Shown piece after piece: positions 52,323 through 59,631 of a stretch of DNA of 64,000 nucleotides. Position 1 is the stretch's first letter. Every line of letters starts with the position of its first letter. A program made the position numbers and the translations under genes. Source of the DNA: PALSA-612 sp963776375 (GTDB lineage Bacteria > Actinomycetota > Thermoleophilia > Gaiellales > Gaiellaceae); assembly GCA_963776375.1 (NCBI GenBank), contig CAVZMF010000001.1:186001-250000 (forward strand), given 5' to 3'. Below the pieces are notes generated by a model, which had not been told where the DNA came from, made no database searches, and saw only the letters and a list, made by a program, of their open reading frames with translations.

Positions 52323-53827
52323 CGGGCCGACTGAAGCACTCTCTTACCTCTCGTGCGCACGCACGCGCCTACGCGCGCGAGGGGGTCGGGGGAGGAGGGT
52401 AAACGCGTTGATCGCGTTTGCGCCGGAGCCTCCAGGAGTCGCTCGCGCGATGGGACTCTCGAGGGGTGGACGGTTCGAGGGGGCACCGAGGGGGGCACCA
52501 CCCCGCACTCCTCGCACCTATCGCACGCCTTGCACCGCATGGTTGAGCTAAATCGGCTCGTCATGCAGGGTCTGAATGGGCGCGGCTGGGATCGAACCAG
52601 CGACCTCCCGCGTGTGAACGGCGTCCTCTTGCCAGCGGTCGCCAGGGGAGTCAGCTTCCGCTGCCGCACGGGTTCGCGGGCGGTGAGTTGTTCGAGCGTC
52701 TCGACGGCCTGCTGTGGGTCGGGCATCGCGTCCAACTCGTTCTTGATGCGGTGAGCCGCGGCTTGGAATGTGTCGTCGTGAAGGAGCATGCGAACGGCGT
52801 CGCGAGCTGAGTCGGCGGTCAGGCGATCAGGCATGAGCTGAACTCCGGCGCCTGCGGCAACGACGCGGTCGGCGTTGTAGAAGTGGTCGGCGCCTTGGGG
52901 GACGATGAGGAGCGGCAGGCCGAATGCGAGTGCCCCAAGCGTCGAGCCGGCGCCACCGTGCGTTACGACAGCGGCGCAGTGGGGGAGCAGCAGCTCTTGC
53001 GGGATGTACTGGTGCACGTGGATGTTCGACGGCTGCAGTCCGAGTTCCGCGGGGTCGTTTTGCTTGCCTACCGTGACGACTACGTTCAGCGCTTCGTCGC
53101 GGAGGCCGTCGAGCAGCGCTCGGAAGACGCCGAGGTTTTGGTTGTAGACGGTGCCGAGCGTGATGTAGACGATCGGCAGGCCGCGCAGCGCATCCAGCCA
53201 CGGGAGCTGCGTCTCCGGCGGCTGAGTCTCGACCGTACGGATGCCCTGCACGGCGCCCGGAACCGCTTCGGGTACCTGGAGGCTGGGTGGGCACACGTCG
53301 AGGTACAGGTAGCGGTAGAAGCCACCGAGGGGGTGCGGCGCGAGGCCGTGCGAGGTCCAGAAGGGGGCAGCGGCCTCGCCGGCGGCACGGATGACGTCGT
53401 TCTGTATGGCCGGTCCGTAGCTGTGCTCCACATACGGGATGCCCACCAGGGTTGCGACGAGCGGTGCGGCGAACTCCGCGACGTCGTGCACGACAACGTG
53501 CGGCGCCCACTGCTCAACGATCTTGAACAGGTCATTCGCACGCGGCTCCAGCTCGACCCGGACGAAGAGCTCGGTGAAGACGAAGGGGCGGACTTGCGAA
53601 GGAGGAAGCGAGGCAGCAAGATCTCGAACGCGGCGGGCAAGCGGCTCCACGGAGTCCAAGGCCAGCCCGACGCGAAACGCCGTGAAGCCTTCCGCTTCCG
53701 CTTCGCCGGCGACGGGTTCGCCCGACGCGAACGCCACGTCATGTCCCGCTTCAGCCAGGGCACGTGCGAGTGGCAGCATCGGCCGATAGTGACCCGCCAA
53801 CGGTCTGCAGGTCAGGAGCGCACGCAT
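52250..53827 (-). CDS. GT1-family glycosyltransferase with aberrant C-terminus
   Basis: MGT/UGT-type glycosyltransferase (GT-B fold). The N-terminus MRALLTCRPLAGHYRPMLPL is the acceptor domain. LPIVYITLGTVYNQNLGVFR starts the donor domain, and the nucleotide-sugar signature is HCAAVVTHGGAGSTLGALAF through GADHFYNADRVVAAGAG. The family-like sequence ends near residue 395 (VETLEQLTAREP). The frame then runs on for about 125 residues through the tRNA-Val fragment (RTPFTRGRSLVRSQPRP) and the family-2 repeat, so the native stop was probably lost when that junction formed. Likely glycosylates a small lipophilic acceptor. Confidence 0.8.
   Translation of the reverse strand: MRALLTCRPLAGHYRPMLPLARALAEAGHDVAFASGEPVAGEAEAEGFTAFRVGLALDSVEPLARRVRDLAASLPPSQVRPFVFTELFVRVELEPRANDLFKIVEQWAPHVVVHDVAEFAAPLVATLVGIPYVEHSYGPAIQNDVIRAAGEAAAPFWTSHGLAPHPLGGFYRYLYLDVCPPSLQVPEAVPGAVQGIRTVETQPPETQLPWLDALRGLPIVYITLGTVYNQNLGVFRALLDGLRDEALNVVVTVGKQNDPAELGLQPSNIHVHQYIPQELLLPHCAAVVTHGGAGSTLGALAFGLPLLIVPQGADHFYNADRVVAAGAGVQLMPDRLTADSARDAVRMLLHDDTFQAAAHRIKNELDAMPDPQQAVETLEQLTAREPVRQRKLTPLATAGKRTPFTRGRSLVRSQPRPFRPCMTSRFSSTMRCKACDRCEECGVVPPSVPPRTVHPSRVPSRERLLEAPAQTRSTRLPSSPDPLARVGACVRTRGKRVLQSARYAIAIPSLPWVWLVCCVCIASAA
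52328..52405 (-). repeat. family-2 dispersed repeat, copy 5
   Basis: Reversed full-length copy (GACTGAAGCACTCTC ... GCGCACGCACGCGCCTACGC ... GGGGGAGGAGGGTAAAC), directly after the MDR gene stop. In inverted sense it matches the copy at 33581 along almost all its length. Confidence 0.65.
52576..52618 (-). tRNA. tRNA-Val(CAC) 3' half, fragment 1 (att-like direct repeat)
   Basis: On the minus strand: TTCACACGCGGGAGGTC, then GCTGGTTCGATCCCAGC (T arm) and CGCGCCCA (acceptor 3' side). This is a tRNA from anticodon loop to 3' end, with no matching 5' half. The same 43 bp recur at 55446-55488. Not a functional tRNA. Confidence 0.75.
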
Positions 53828-54110
53828 CGCACAAGGCTAGCCTGGCGTCGCCCCTTCATCGATGCGGGTTCCCAGGCTCCAAGTGGCGGCCGCTCGCTCT
53901 CGGACTAGGTTGAGTTGAGCGGTCTACGCAGCCCGTACTCACCATTTCACTCACCATTCGCCCTCATGGCGCCTGACTCGGATGCCTGAAACGGCTTGGT
54001 TAAGCGATAGTAGCGTCCCCGCTCGTGGTGTACGAGCCGGTTGAGGTTGTTTCCGCCGCGGCCGTGGAGCGCGAGCCGTAGGCGAGCGCGGAGCGGCTGC
54101 GGCGGGTCCG

Positions 54111-55445
54111 GGTGATAGCTGACCACCGCGTCATCCTCGCGAGGTCTTGTCGAGACACTCAGCGAGGAGGAGCACGGTGGTCGAGCACACGATGGACGTG
54201 TCGGGCTGGCTGCGCAAGCAGCTCGAGGAGGCGAGCCCGGATCTGTTGCGGGCGATGGTGAAGGAGATGGCGGAGGCGTTGATGAGCGCGGACGCTGACG
54301 CGGTCTGCGGCGCCGGCTACGGCGAGCGGTCGCCGGAGCGGGTCAACCGCCGAAACGGCTACCGCGAGCGCGACTGGGACACGCGGGTCGGCTCGATCGA
54401 GCTCGCGGTGCCGAAGCTGCGGGAGGGCAGGTACTTCCCGGACTGGCTGCTGCAGCCGCGCCGGCGGGCGGAGCAGGCGTTCGTGTCGGTGATCGCCGAC
54501 GCCTACCTGGCCGGCGTCTCCACCCGCCGGGTCGAGAAGCTGGTGCAGCAGCTCGGCGTCGAGCGGATGCGCAAGAGCCAGGTCTCGCGGCTGGCGAAGA
54601 GCCTCGACCAGATCGTCGAGGACTTCCGCACCCGGCCGCTCGACGGCGCGCCGTACGCGTACGTGACGCTGGACGCGCTGGTCGTGAAGTGCCGCGAGGG
54701 CGGCCGCACCGTCAACGTCTGCGTCGTGCACGCGGTCGGCGTCAACCGGGACGGCTTCCGCGAGTCGCTCGGCCTCGACGTCGTCACCGCCGAGGACGGC
54801 GCCGCCTGGCTCGCGTTCGTCCGCGGCCTGGTCGCGCGCGGCCTCGCCGGCGTGAAGCTGGTCAGCTCGGACGCGCACCCCGGCCTCGTCGACGCGATCG
54901 CCGCCACGCTGCCGGGCGCGGCCTGGCAGCGCTGCCGCACGCACTTCATGCGCAACCTGCTCACGCGCGTCCCGAAGAGCGCGCAGAGCTTCGTCGCGAC
55001 GATGGTGCGCACGATCTTCGCCCAGCCCGACGCCGAGACGGTGCACGAGCAGCACGCCGCGGATCGTCGACCAGCTCGAGAGCCCGCTTCCCCGAGGCGG
55101 CCGCGCTGCTCGACGAGGCCGGCCCCGACCTGCTCGCCTTCACCGGCTTCCCGAAGGAGCACTGGCGGCAGCTCTGGAGCAACAACTCGCTCGAGCGGCT
55201 CAACAAGGAGATCCGCCGCCGCACCGACGTCGTCGGCATCTTCCCCGACCGCGCCTCGATCGTCCGCCTCGTCGGCGCCGTGCTCGCCGAGCAGAACGAC
55301 GAGTGGGCCGTCGCCCGCCGCTACATGAGCGCCGAGTCGATCACCAAAGCGCTCGCCGACCCGGTCGACGAGCCCGAGGAGGTGATCGCGATCGCCGCAG
55401 CCGCGTAAACGTCAGGCGAGGATGACGCGCTCAGCCTCGTACACC
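54111..55445 (+). mobile_element. IS256-family element, degenerate (about 1335 bp)
   Basis: The inner ends GCGTCATCCTCGC (54128-54140) and GCGAGGATGACGC (55416-55428) are exact inverted repeats. Outward the match continues loosely to GGTG (54111) and CACC (55442-55445). The right tRNA-Val fragment begins at the very next base. No 8-bp target duplication is seen. Confidence 0.65.
54192..55408 (+). pseudogene. IS256-family mutator transposase, one frameshift
   Basis: MDVSGWLRKQLEEASPDLLR starts the Transposase_mut domain. NRRNGYRERDWDTRVGSIEL, then DAYLAGVSTRRVEKLVQQLG, are typical. Catalytic Asp residues lie in YVTLDALVVKC and KLVSSDAHPGLVDAI, and the final Glu in WSNNSLERLNKEIRRRTDVV. The frame shifts near 55060 (after ETVHEQHA) and the second frame reaches the stop at 55408. 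Only one indel separates it from an intact 405-aa transposase. Confidence 0.88.
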
Positions 55446-55488
55446 ATGGGCGCGGCTGGGATCGAACCAGCGACCTCCCGCGTGTGAA
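55446..55488 (-). tRNA. tRNA-Val(CAC) 3' half, fragment 2 (att-like direct repeat)
   Basis: Identical over 43 bp to 52576-52618, same orientation. It again stops at the anticodon loop, so neither copy is an intact tRNA. The pair brackets a 2.9-kb segment with the glycosyltransferase and the IS256 element. Confidence 0.75.
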
Positions 55489-55635
55489 TCGGAGAGTCGT
55501 GAGTTAGATCCCCGAGCCGGTTCGGTAGCAACACTCGGCGATCTTCCGGGTGCGCCTGACGGAGCGGCGACCGCTTCCTTGCCCCATTCGCCGTGCTTAC
55601 GTGTCAGTTCTGTGAGCAGCGTCAGGCGGTCGGCG

Positions 55636-56907
55636 CTAGAGCTTTCCGTGCACGGGTTGCCCTGCGAGCAATGCCGTTTGCTGTTCGTCGGTGAACGGGG
55701 CGCGCCTTAATGATGCGTCGCGTTGTCGCGAGCGGAAGAGGTCGAGGATGTAGCGCATGCGGTCAGACAGTCGCGCCCAGTCGGTCGCAGCGGTGTGACC
55801 CGCGTCCGGGCTGTCGGCGCCGTACTGGACGAGGAACTCGAGTGTCTCGGGGTCGGTGATCGGGTCGAGAGCGGCCGGATAGGGCGGCTGTCCCCGCGGT
55901 GCAGGGAGGTCCTTGCCGAGCACGAGCGTGCCGTCGGGGAGCGAGAGCGTCATCAGCTCCCGGGTGCAGAACTCCTGCCACAGTCGTTCGACCGCGTCAG
56001 CGACGGGATGGAGCAGACGGCTCGCGAGAGCGTGCATCTCCTTGCGCAGCCCGTGCGGCAGCCTTTCACCTGATTCCTCCAGGAACTGGTAGAGCGCATC
56101 GGCGATGGGCGCGTCGATCGAGCCGGCGATATATGGCTGCAACCGGATCTGCTCGTGCAGCCCGACCTGGCCGTTTGCTAACAGCATCCGTTGCGCCTTG
56201 CGCCGACCGTCCGAATCGACGCGTGCCGCGCCGTAGTGCTCGAGCGCGCTCCCAAGCAAACTCTGGCCGCCTCGCTCGCTCAGCCCCCGCTTCAGCGTCC
56301 CTTCCAGACCCGCAAGCGCATCAGCGCCGGAGTCGGCCTGAAGCGCATCAACCATGTGCGAGAAGACCGGACCGAGCTCCCCGAACACGAGAAGGTTTCC
56401 CGCCGCGATCAGCCGCGAGACGTCGTGTACCACATCGCGAGCGAGGTCAAGCAAACCATCCTCCCCCGCCCCTTCCTCCCCGCCGACGCGAGCAAGCGCC
56501 TCACTCGCACGAGCGAGCGTGATCTGCACTGGCGCGTATCGCCCCAGCACCACACGGAAGGCGCCGGGAATCTCGTCCTCGCGGATGAAGCCACCGGCCG
56601 TCCGCGACGCCCAAGTGGCAAACGTGCACCAGTTTGCATCCTCGCCACCAAGCAGCCGCGCCAGCGCCACAGAAAGGTCGTGGTAGCACTGCGTGATCAG
56701 CAGGTTCCGCCGCACGGGATCGCTCTCCAAACCAACCACCCACTCGATCCGCTCAAGCGACGTCGCAGCGCCGGGCGCAGGCCCAGTCTCCACCGCTGGC
56801 GCGAGCCCGCCAGCTCGATCACCTACAGCCTCGGAGCCAACACCTCCCAAACGCCACTCCCACGTCGACGGCCAAACCAACGTACCGCGCCCATCCACCC
56901 GGGTCAA
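55636..56907 (-). CDS. uncharacterised conserved-looking protein (423 aa)
   Basis: All-helical soluble protein without recognised domain. The most protein-family-like part starts at LERIEWVVGLESDPVRRNLL, then ITQCYHDLSVALARLLGGED and ANWCTFATWASRTAGGFIRE (residues about 50-110). VHDVSRLIAAGNLLVFGELG and LRLQPYIAGSIDAPIADALY-like segments follow. The first 45 residues are Gly/Arg-rich and may precede the true start. It stands alone, between the tRNA-Val fragment and a truncated VOC gene. No signal peptide or membrane helix. Confidence 0.65.
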   Translation of the reverse strand: MTRVDGRGTLVWPSTWEWRLGGVGSEAVGDRAGGLAPAVETGPAPGAATSLERIEWVVGLESDPVRRNLLITQCYHDLSVALARLLGGEDANWCTFATWASRTAGGFIREDEIPGAFRVVLGRYAPVQITLARASEALARVGGEEGAGEDGLLDLARDVVHDVSRLIAAGNLLVFGELGPVFSHMVDALQADSGADALAGLEGTLKRGLSERGGQSLLGSALEHYGAARVDSDGRRKAQRMLLANGQVGLHEQIRLQPYIAGSIDAPIADALYQFLEESGERLPHGLRKEMHALASRLLHPVADAVERLWQEFCTRELMTLSLPDGTLVLGKDLPAPRGQPPYPAALDPITDPETLEFLVQYGADSPDAGHTAATDWARLSDRMRYILDLFRSRQRDASLRRAPFTDEQQTALLAGQPVHGKL

Positions 56908-57084
56908 CGCAAGGACCGGTCCGTCTGGAGGTCAGGTGAGAATCGGCGCCGTGATCCCCATAGCCGACGGCGTCGACACGCTAATCACGTGCCAAAGCGC
57001 ACCCCGGGACCGATCCCCAACCCCAGGCGAGCCACAGAAGTCTGGGATCGCATCCAACGCAAGTAATCGATGTTGAAAGCTAAC

Positions 57085-57240
57085 TATCCGGGTCGACGCA
57101 GAAGAAGCGGCGATCTCCCCAGGTGTGGCCTCGTAGGGTTCCGCGAGGAAGCGGACGCCTTCCGCGGCCAGCGCCTCGTAGGCCGCGAAGTCCGAGACGG
57201 CGAGGATCGCCCCTCCCCGGGTCGGCGCCGGCCGGGCCAT
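57085..57240 (-). pseudogene. truncated VOC/glyoxalase gene at operon 3' end
   Basis: Begins at ATG 57240, overlapping the SDR stop (TGATG): MARPAPTRGGAILAVSDFAA, then EGVRFLAEPYEATPGEI. A one-base shift gives RFFCVDPD and a stop at about 57085, just where DPDGN is usual in VOC proteins. Only the C-terminal module is left. It marks the left end of the catabolic operon; sequence to its left is unrelated. Confidence 0.6.
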
Positions 57241-57941
57241 CAGTTGTGCGACATCCCGCCGTCGGCGACGAGCAACTGCCCCGTCACCCAGCCCGCCTCC
57301 TCGGAGGCGAGGAAGGCGACGGCCGGCGCGATGTCGGCGGCGACGCCGCGGCGGGGGATGCACTGCAGCATCTGGACGAACTCGAAGGCCTCCTGGTGCG
57401 GGCTCGCCATCACGCCCTCGGTCTCGGTCAGCCCCGGCGCGACGGCGTTGACGGTGATCCCGTACTTGCCGATCTCGCGGGCGAGCGCGCGCGTGAACGC
57501 GAAGACGCCGCCTTTCGACGCCACGTAGTGGGCGAGGTTCGGCGTCCCGGCGAGGATGACGTTCGAGGCGATGTTGACGATGCGGCCGTAGCCGTTCTCG
57601 CGCATTGCCTCCTGGGCATGGTTGTTCGTGAGGAACGTGCCGTCGAGGTTGACGGACATGATCCGGCGCCACTCGGCGAAGTCGACCTCGTCCCAGGGCG
57701 TGAACGGGACGATCGCGGCCGAGTTGACGAGCACGTCGAGCTTCCCGTGCTGCGCGACCGTGTCGTCGACCATTCGCTTCACGTCGTCCTCCTTGGACAC
57801 GTCCACCGTCATGGTCGTACCGGGCTGGATGTCGGCGCCGACGACGGTCGCGCCCTCGGCGGCCAGCTTGTCCGCGACCGCCTTGCCGATGCCCTGCGCC
57901 GCTCCGGTGACGATCGCGATGCGGTTGTCCAGCTTGCCCAT
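57240..57941 (-). CDS. SDR-family dehydrogenase (233 aa)
   Basis: Classical short-chain dehydrogenase: IAIVTGAAQGIGKAVADKLA (TGxxxGIG), DVLVNSAAIVPF (NxAG-like), catalytic Ser in IVNIASNVILAG and Tyr/Lys in HYVASKGG, C-terminal GWVTGQLLVADGG. Asp in VVGADIQPG after the second strand suggests NAD rather than NADP. It is in the minus catabolic operon, 22 bp after the lactonase-like gene, and presumably oxidises a pathway alcohol. Confidence 0.92.
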   Translation of the reverse strand: MGKLDNRIAIVTGAAQGIGKAVADKLAAEGATVVGADIQPGTTMTVDVSKEDDVKRMVDDTVAQHGKLDVLVNSAAIVPFTPWDEVDFAEWRRIMSVNLDGTFLTNNHAQEAMRENGYGRIVNIASNVILAGTPNLAHYVASKGGVFAFTRALAREIGKYGITVNAVAPGLTETEGVMASPHQEAFEFVQMLQCIPRRGVAADIAPAVAFLASEEAGWVTGQLLVADGGMSHN

Positions 57942-57963
57942 GCAGTCCTCCCTTATGACGAGG

Positions 57964-58707
57964 CTAGAGCTCGTAGAAGTCGGGCGCGTGCCTGTACGTC
58001 TGCCACGCGTCCATGTCGTGCGAGTAGAAGACCTCGGCTCCGTGCTCCTCGGCGAGCGACTTCACCCGCGCGATCGAGCGCACGCCGTCGACCGGCGTGT
58101 GGTGGAAGCCCGGCTGGATGCCCTTCTCGAAGGCCGTCGACGTGTAGGAGACGTCGACCGCGAACAGCATCGGCCTCGCGCCGCGGAACAGGTAGGAGTA
58201 GTGGCCGACGGTGTGGCCGGGCGTCTCGTAGAGCCAGATCCCCGGCGCCGGCTCGACGTCACCGGAGACCGTCTCGATGTTCGCGCCCTCGTAGTCCCAG
58301 GACTTGTCCGAGTAGCCGAAGAACTCGAACGGCTCGTGGTTCCGCGCCTGCGCCAGCTCGCGCTCGTGGATCAGGTTGCGCACGCCCGTCCCCTTGAACA
58401 GCTGGTTCCCGCCCACGTGGTCGATGTGCAGGTGCGAGTTGACGAGCGTGGTCACGTCGCCGAGCGAGAAGCCGCACTTCTCCAGCTGCGCCGGGATCGT
58501 CTGCTCCTCGGTCTGTTCGGGCAGCTCGAAGGGCAGCACGCGGTTCATGTGGTCGAGGTCGATGCCGGTGTCGAACAGGAAGAGGCCGTCGCCGTGCTCG
58601 ACGAGGACGCTGTAGACCGGGATCCGCACCTGCGGGCCGGGGACGTTCCACATCAACTGCGTGTGCTCGATGACAATCGAGCCGTTGTCCAGCAGCCATA
58701 CCTTCAC
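57964..58707 (-). CDS. MBL-fold lactonase-like hydrolase (247 aa)
   Basis: Metallo-beta-lactamase fold hydrolase of the AHL-lactonase/4-pyridoxolactonase group: VNSHLHIDHVGGN holds HxHxDH, the third His is in ETPGHTVGHYSY, and the bridging Asp is in LFAVDVSYTS. VYSVLVEHGDGLFLFDTGID is the typical start. Its stop lies 22 bp before the SDR. In this operon it likely opens a lactone or cyclic amide intermediate rather than a quorum signal (inference from context). Confidence 0.88.
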   Translation of the reverse strand: MKVWLLDNGSIVIEHTQLMWNVPGPQVRIPVYSVLVEHGDGLFLFDTGIDLDHMNRVLPFELPEQTEEQTIPAQLEKCGFSLGDVTTLVNSHLHIDHVGGNQLFKGTGVRNLIHERELAQARNHEPFEFFGYSDKSWDYEGANIETVSGDVEPAPGIWLYETPGHTVGHYSYLFRGARPMLFAVDVSYTSTAFEKGIQPGFHHTPVDGVRSIARVKSLAEEHGAEVFYSHDMDAWQTYRHAPDFYEL

Positions 58708-58710
58708 GGC

Positions 58711-59631
58711 CTACCCCTCCAGCGCCTTCCGCACCGCGACCAGCTTCGCGGCACGGGCGCCGCGCAACTGGTCGATCTGCTCCGGCGTGTAGTCGTAGAT
58801 GCCGCCGCCCGTCTTCATGCCGAGCCGCCCCTCGTCGATCAGTCCACGGATCGTGGACGAGACCTCACCCGAGGTGGACAGGTCCTGGTTCAGGTAGGAG
58901 CCGACGGCGTTGTAGATGTCAAGGCCGGCCATGTCCAGCAGCTCCATGGGGCCGATGACGGCGAGCTTGTAGCCGATCCCCCAGCGCACGTTCAGGTCGA
59001 GACCCTCGGGGTCGATGATCCCACGGTCGACCAGGTCGAGGCACTCGCGGAGGATGGCGTAGAGGATGCGGTTCTCGACGAAGCCGGCCACCTCTCGTTC
59101 CTCGACGGGGTGGTAGCCGATGCGCCGCACCAGCTCGGAGGTCGCGTCGACGGTCTCGCGGGACGTCTGCTCGCCCGGGATGACCTCGATCATCGGGATC
59201 AGGTGCGGCGGGTTCGACCAGTGCATGCCGACGACGCGCTCCGGATGGGCGCAGACAGAGGCGATCTTCGTGATCGGGATGCCCGACGTGTTCGAGGCGA
59301 GCACCGCGTCGTCGGCGACGCCTGCCTCGAGCTTCGGGAACAGCTCCTGCTTCAGCTCGAGCTTCTCCGGCACGGCCTCGAGCACGAAGTCGGCGCCGTC
59401 GAGCGCCGACTCGAGCTCGCTCTCGAAGCGCACGCCGCCGCCGTCTTCCTTCGCCGCGTCCAGCCGCTCGAGCACCCCGTGTGCGAGCTCGACGCCGCCC
59501 TTCGCGCGCTCGAGCGCCTCGGCGCTGACGTCGTAGAGCGCGGTGTCGATGCCCGCCCGTGCGAGCACGGCGCCCATTCCCGGCCCCATCGTTCCGGTCC
59601 CGATGATCGCCGCGCGTCTCACGTCTGCCAT
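58711..59631 (-). CDS. 3-hydroxyacyl-CoA dehydrogenase (306 aa)
   Basis: NAD-binding domain (RRAAIIGTGTMGPGMGAVLA, then ALYDVSAEAL) and C-terminal dimerisation domain (GFVENRILYAILRECLDLVD, MKTGGGIYDYTPEQ). The catalytic HxxNPP segment is VVGMHWSNPPHLIPMIEVIP. ATG 59631 lies 13 bases inside the end of the upstream molybdenum-subunit gene, and its stop is 4 bp from the lactonase start. It oxidises a 3-hydroxyacyl-CoA or related hydroxy acid in the pathway. Confidence 0.92.
   Translation of the reverse strand: MADVRRAAIIGTGTMGPGMGAVLARAGIDTALYDVSAEALERAKGGVELAHGVLERLDAAKEDGGGVRFESELESALDGADFVLEAVPEKLELKQELFPKLEAGVADDAVLASNTSGIPITKIASVCAHPERVVGMHWSNPPHLIPMIEVIPGEQTSRETVDATSELVRRIGYHPVEEREVAGFVENRILYAILRECLDLVDRGIIDPEGLDLNVRWGIGYKLAVIGPMELLDMAGLDIYNAVGSYLNQDLSTSGEVSSTIRGLIDEGRLGMKTGGGIYDYTPEQIDQLRGARAAKLVAVRKALEG

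Noticed and set aside
52576..55488. Functional tRNA-Val genes
   Set aside because: Both copies end at the anticodon loop; flanking sequences differ and do not complete the cloverleaf.
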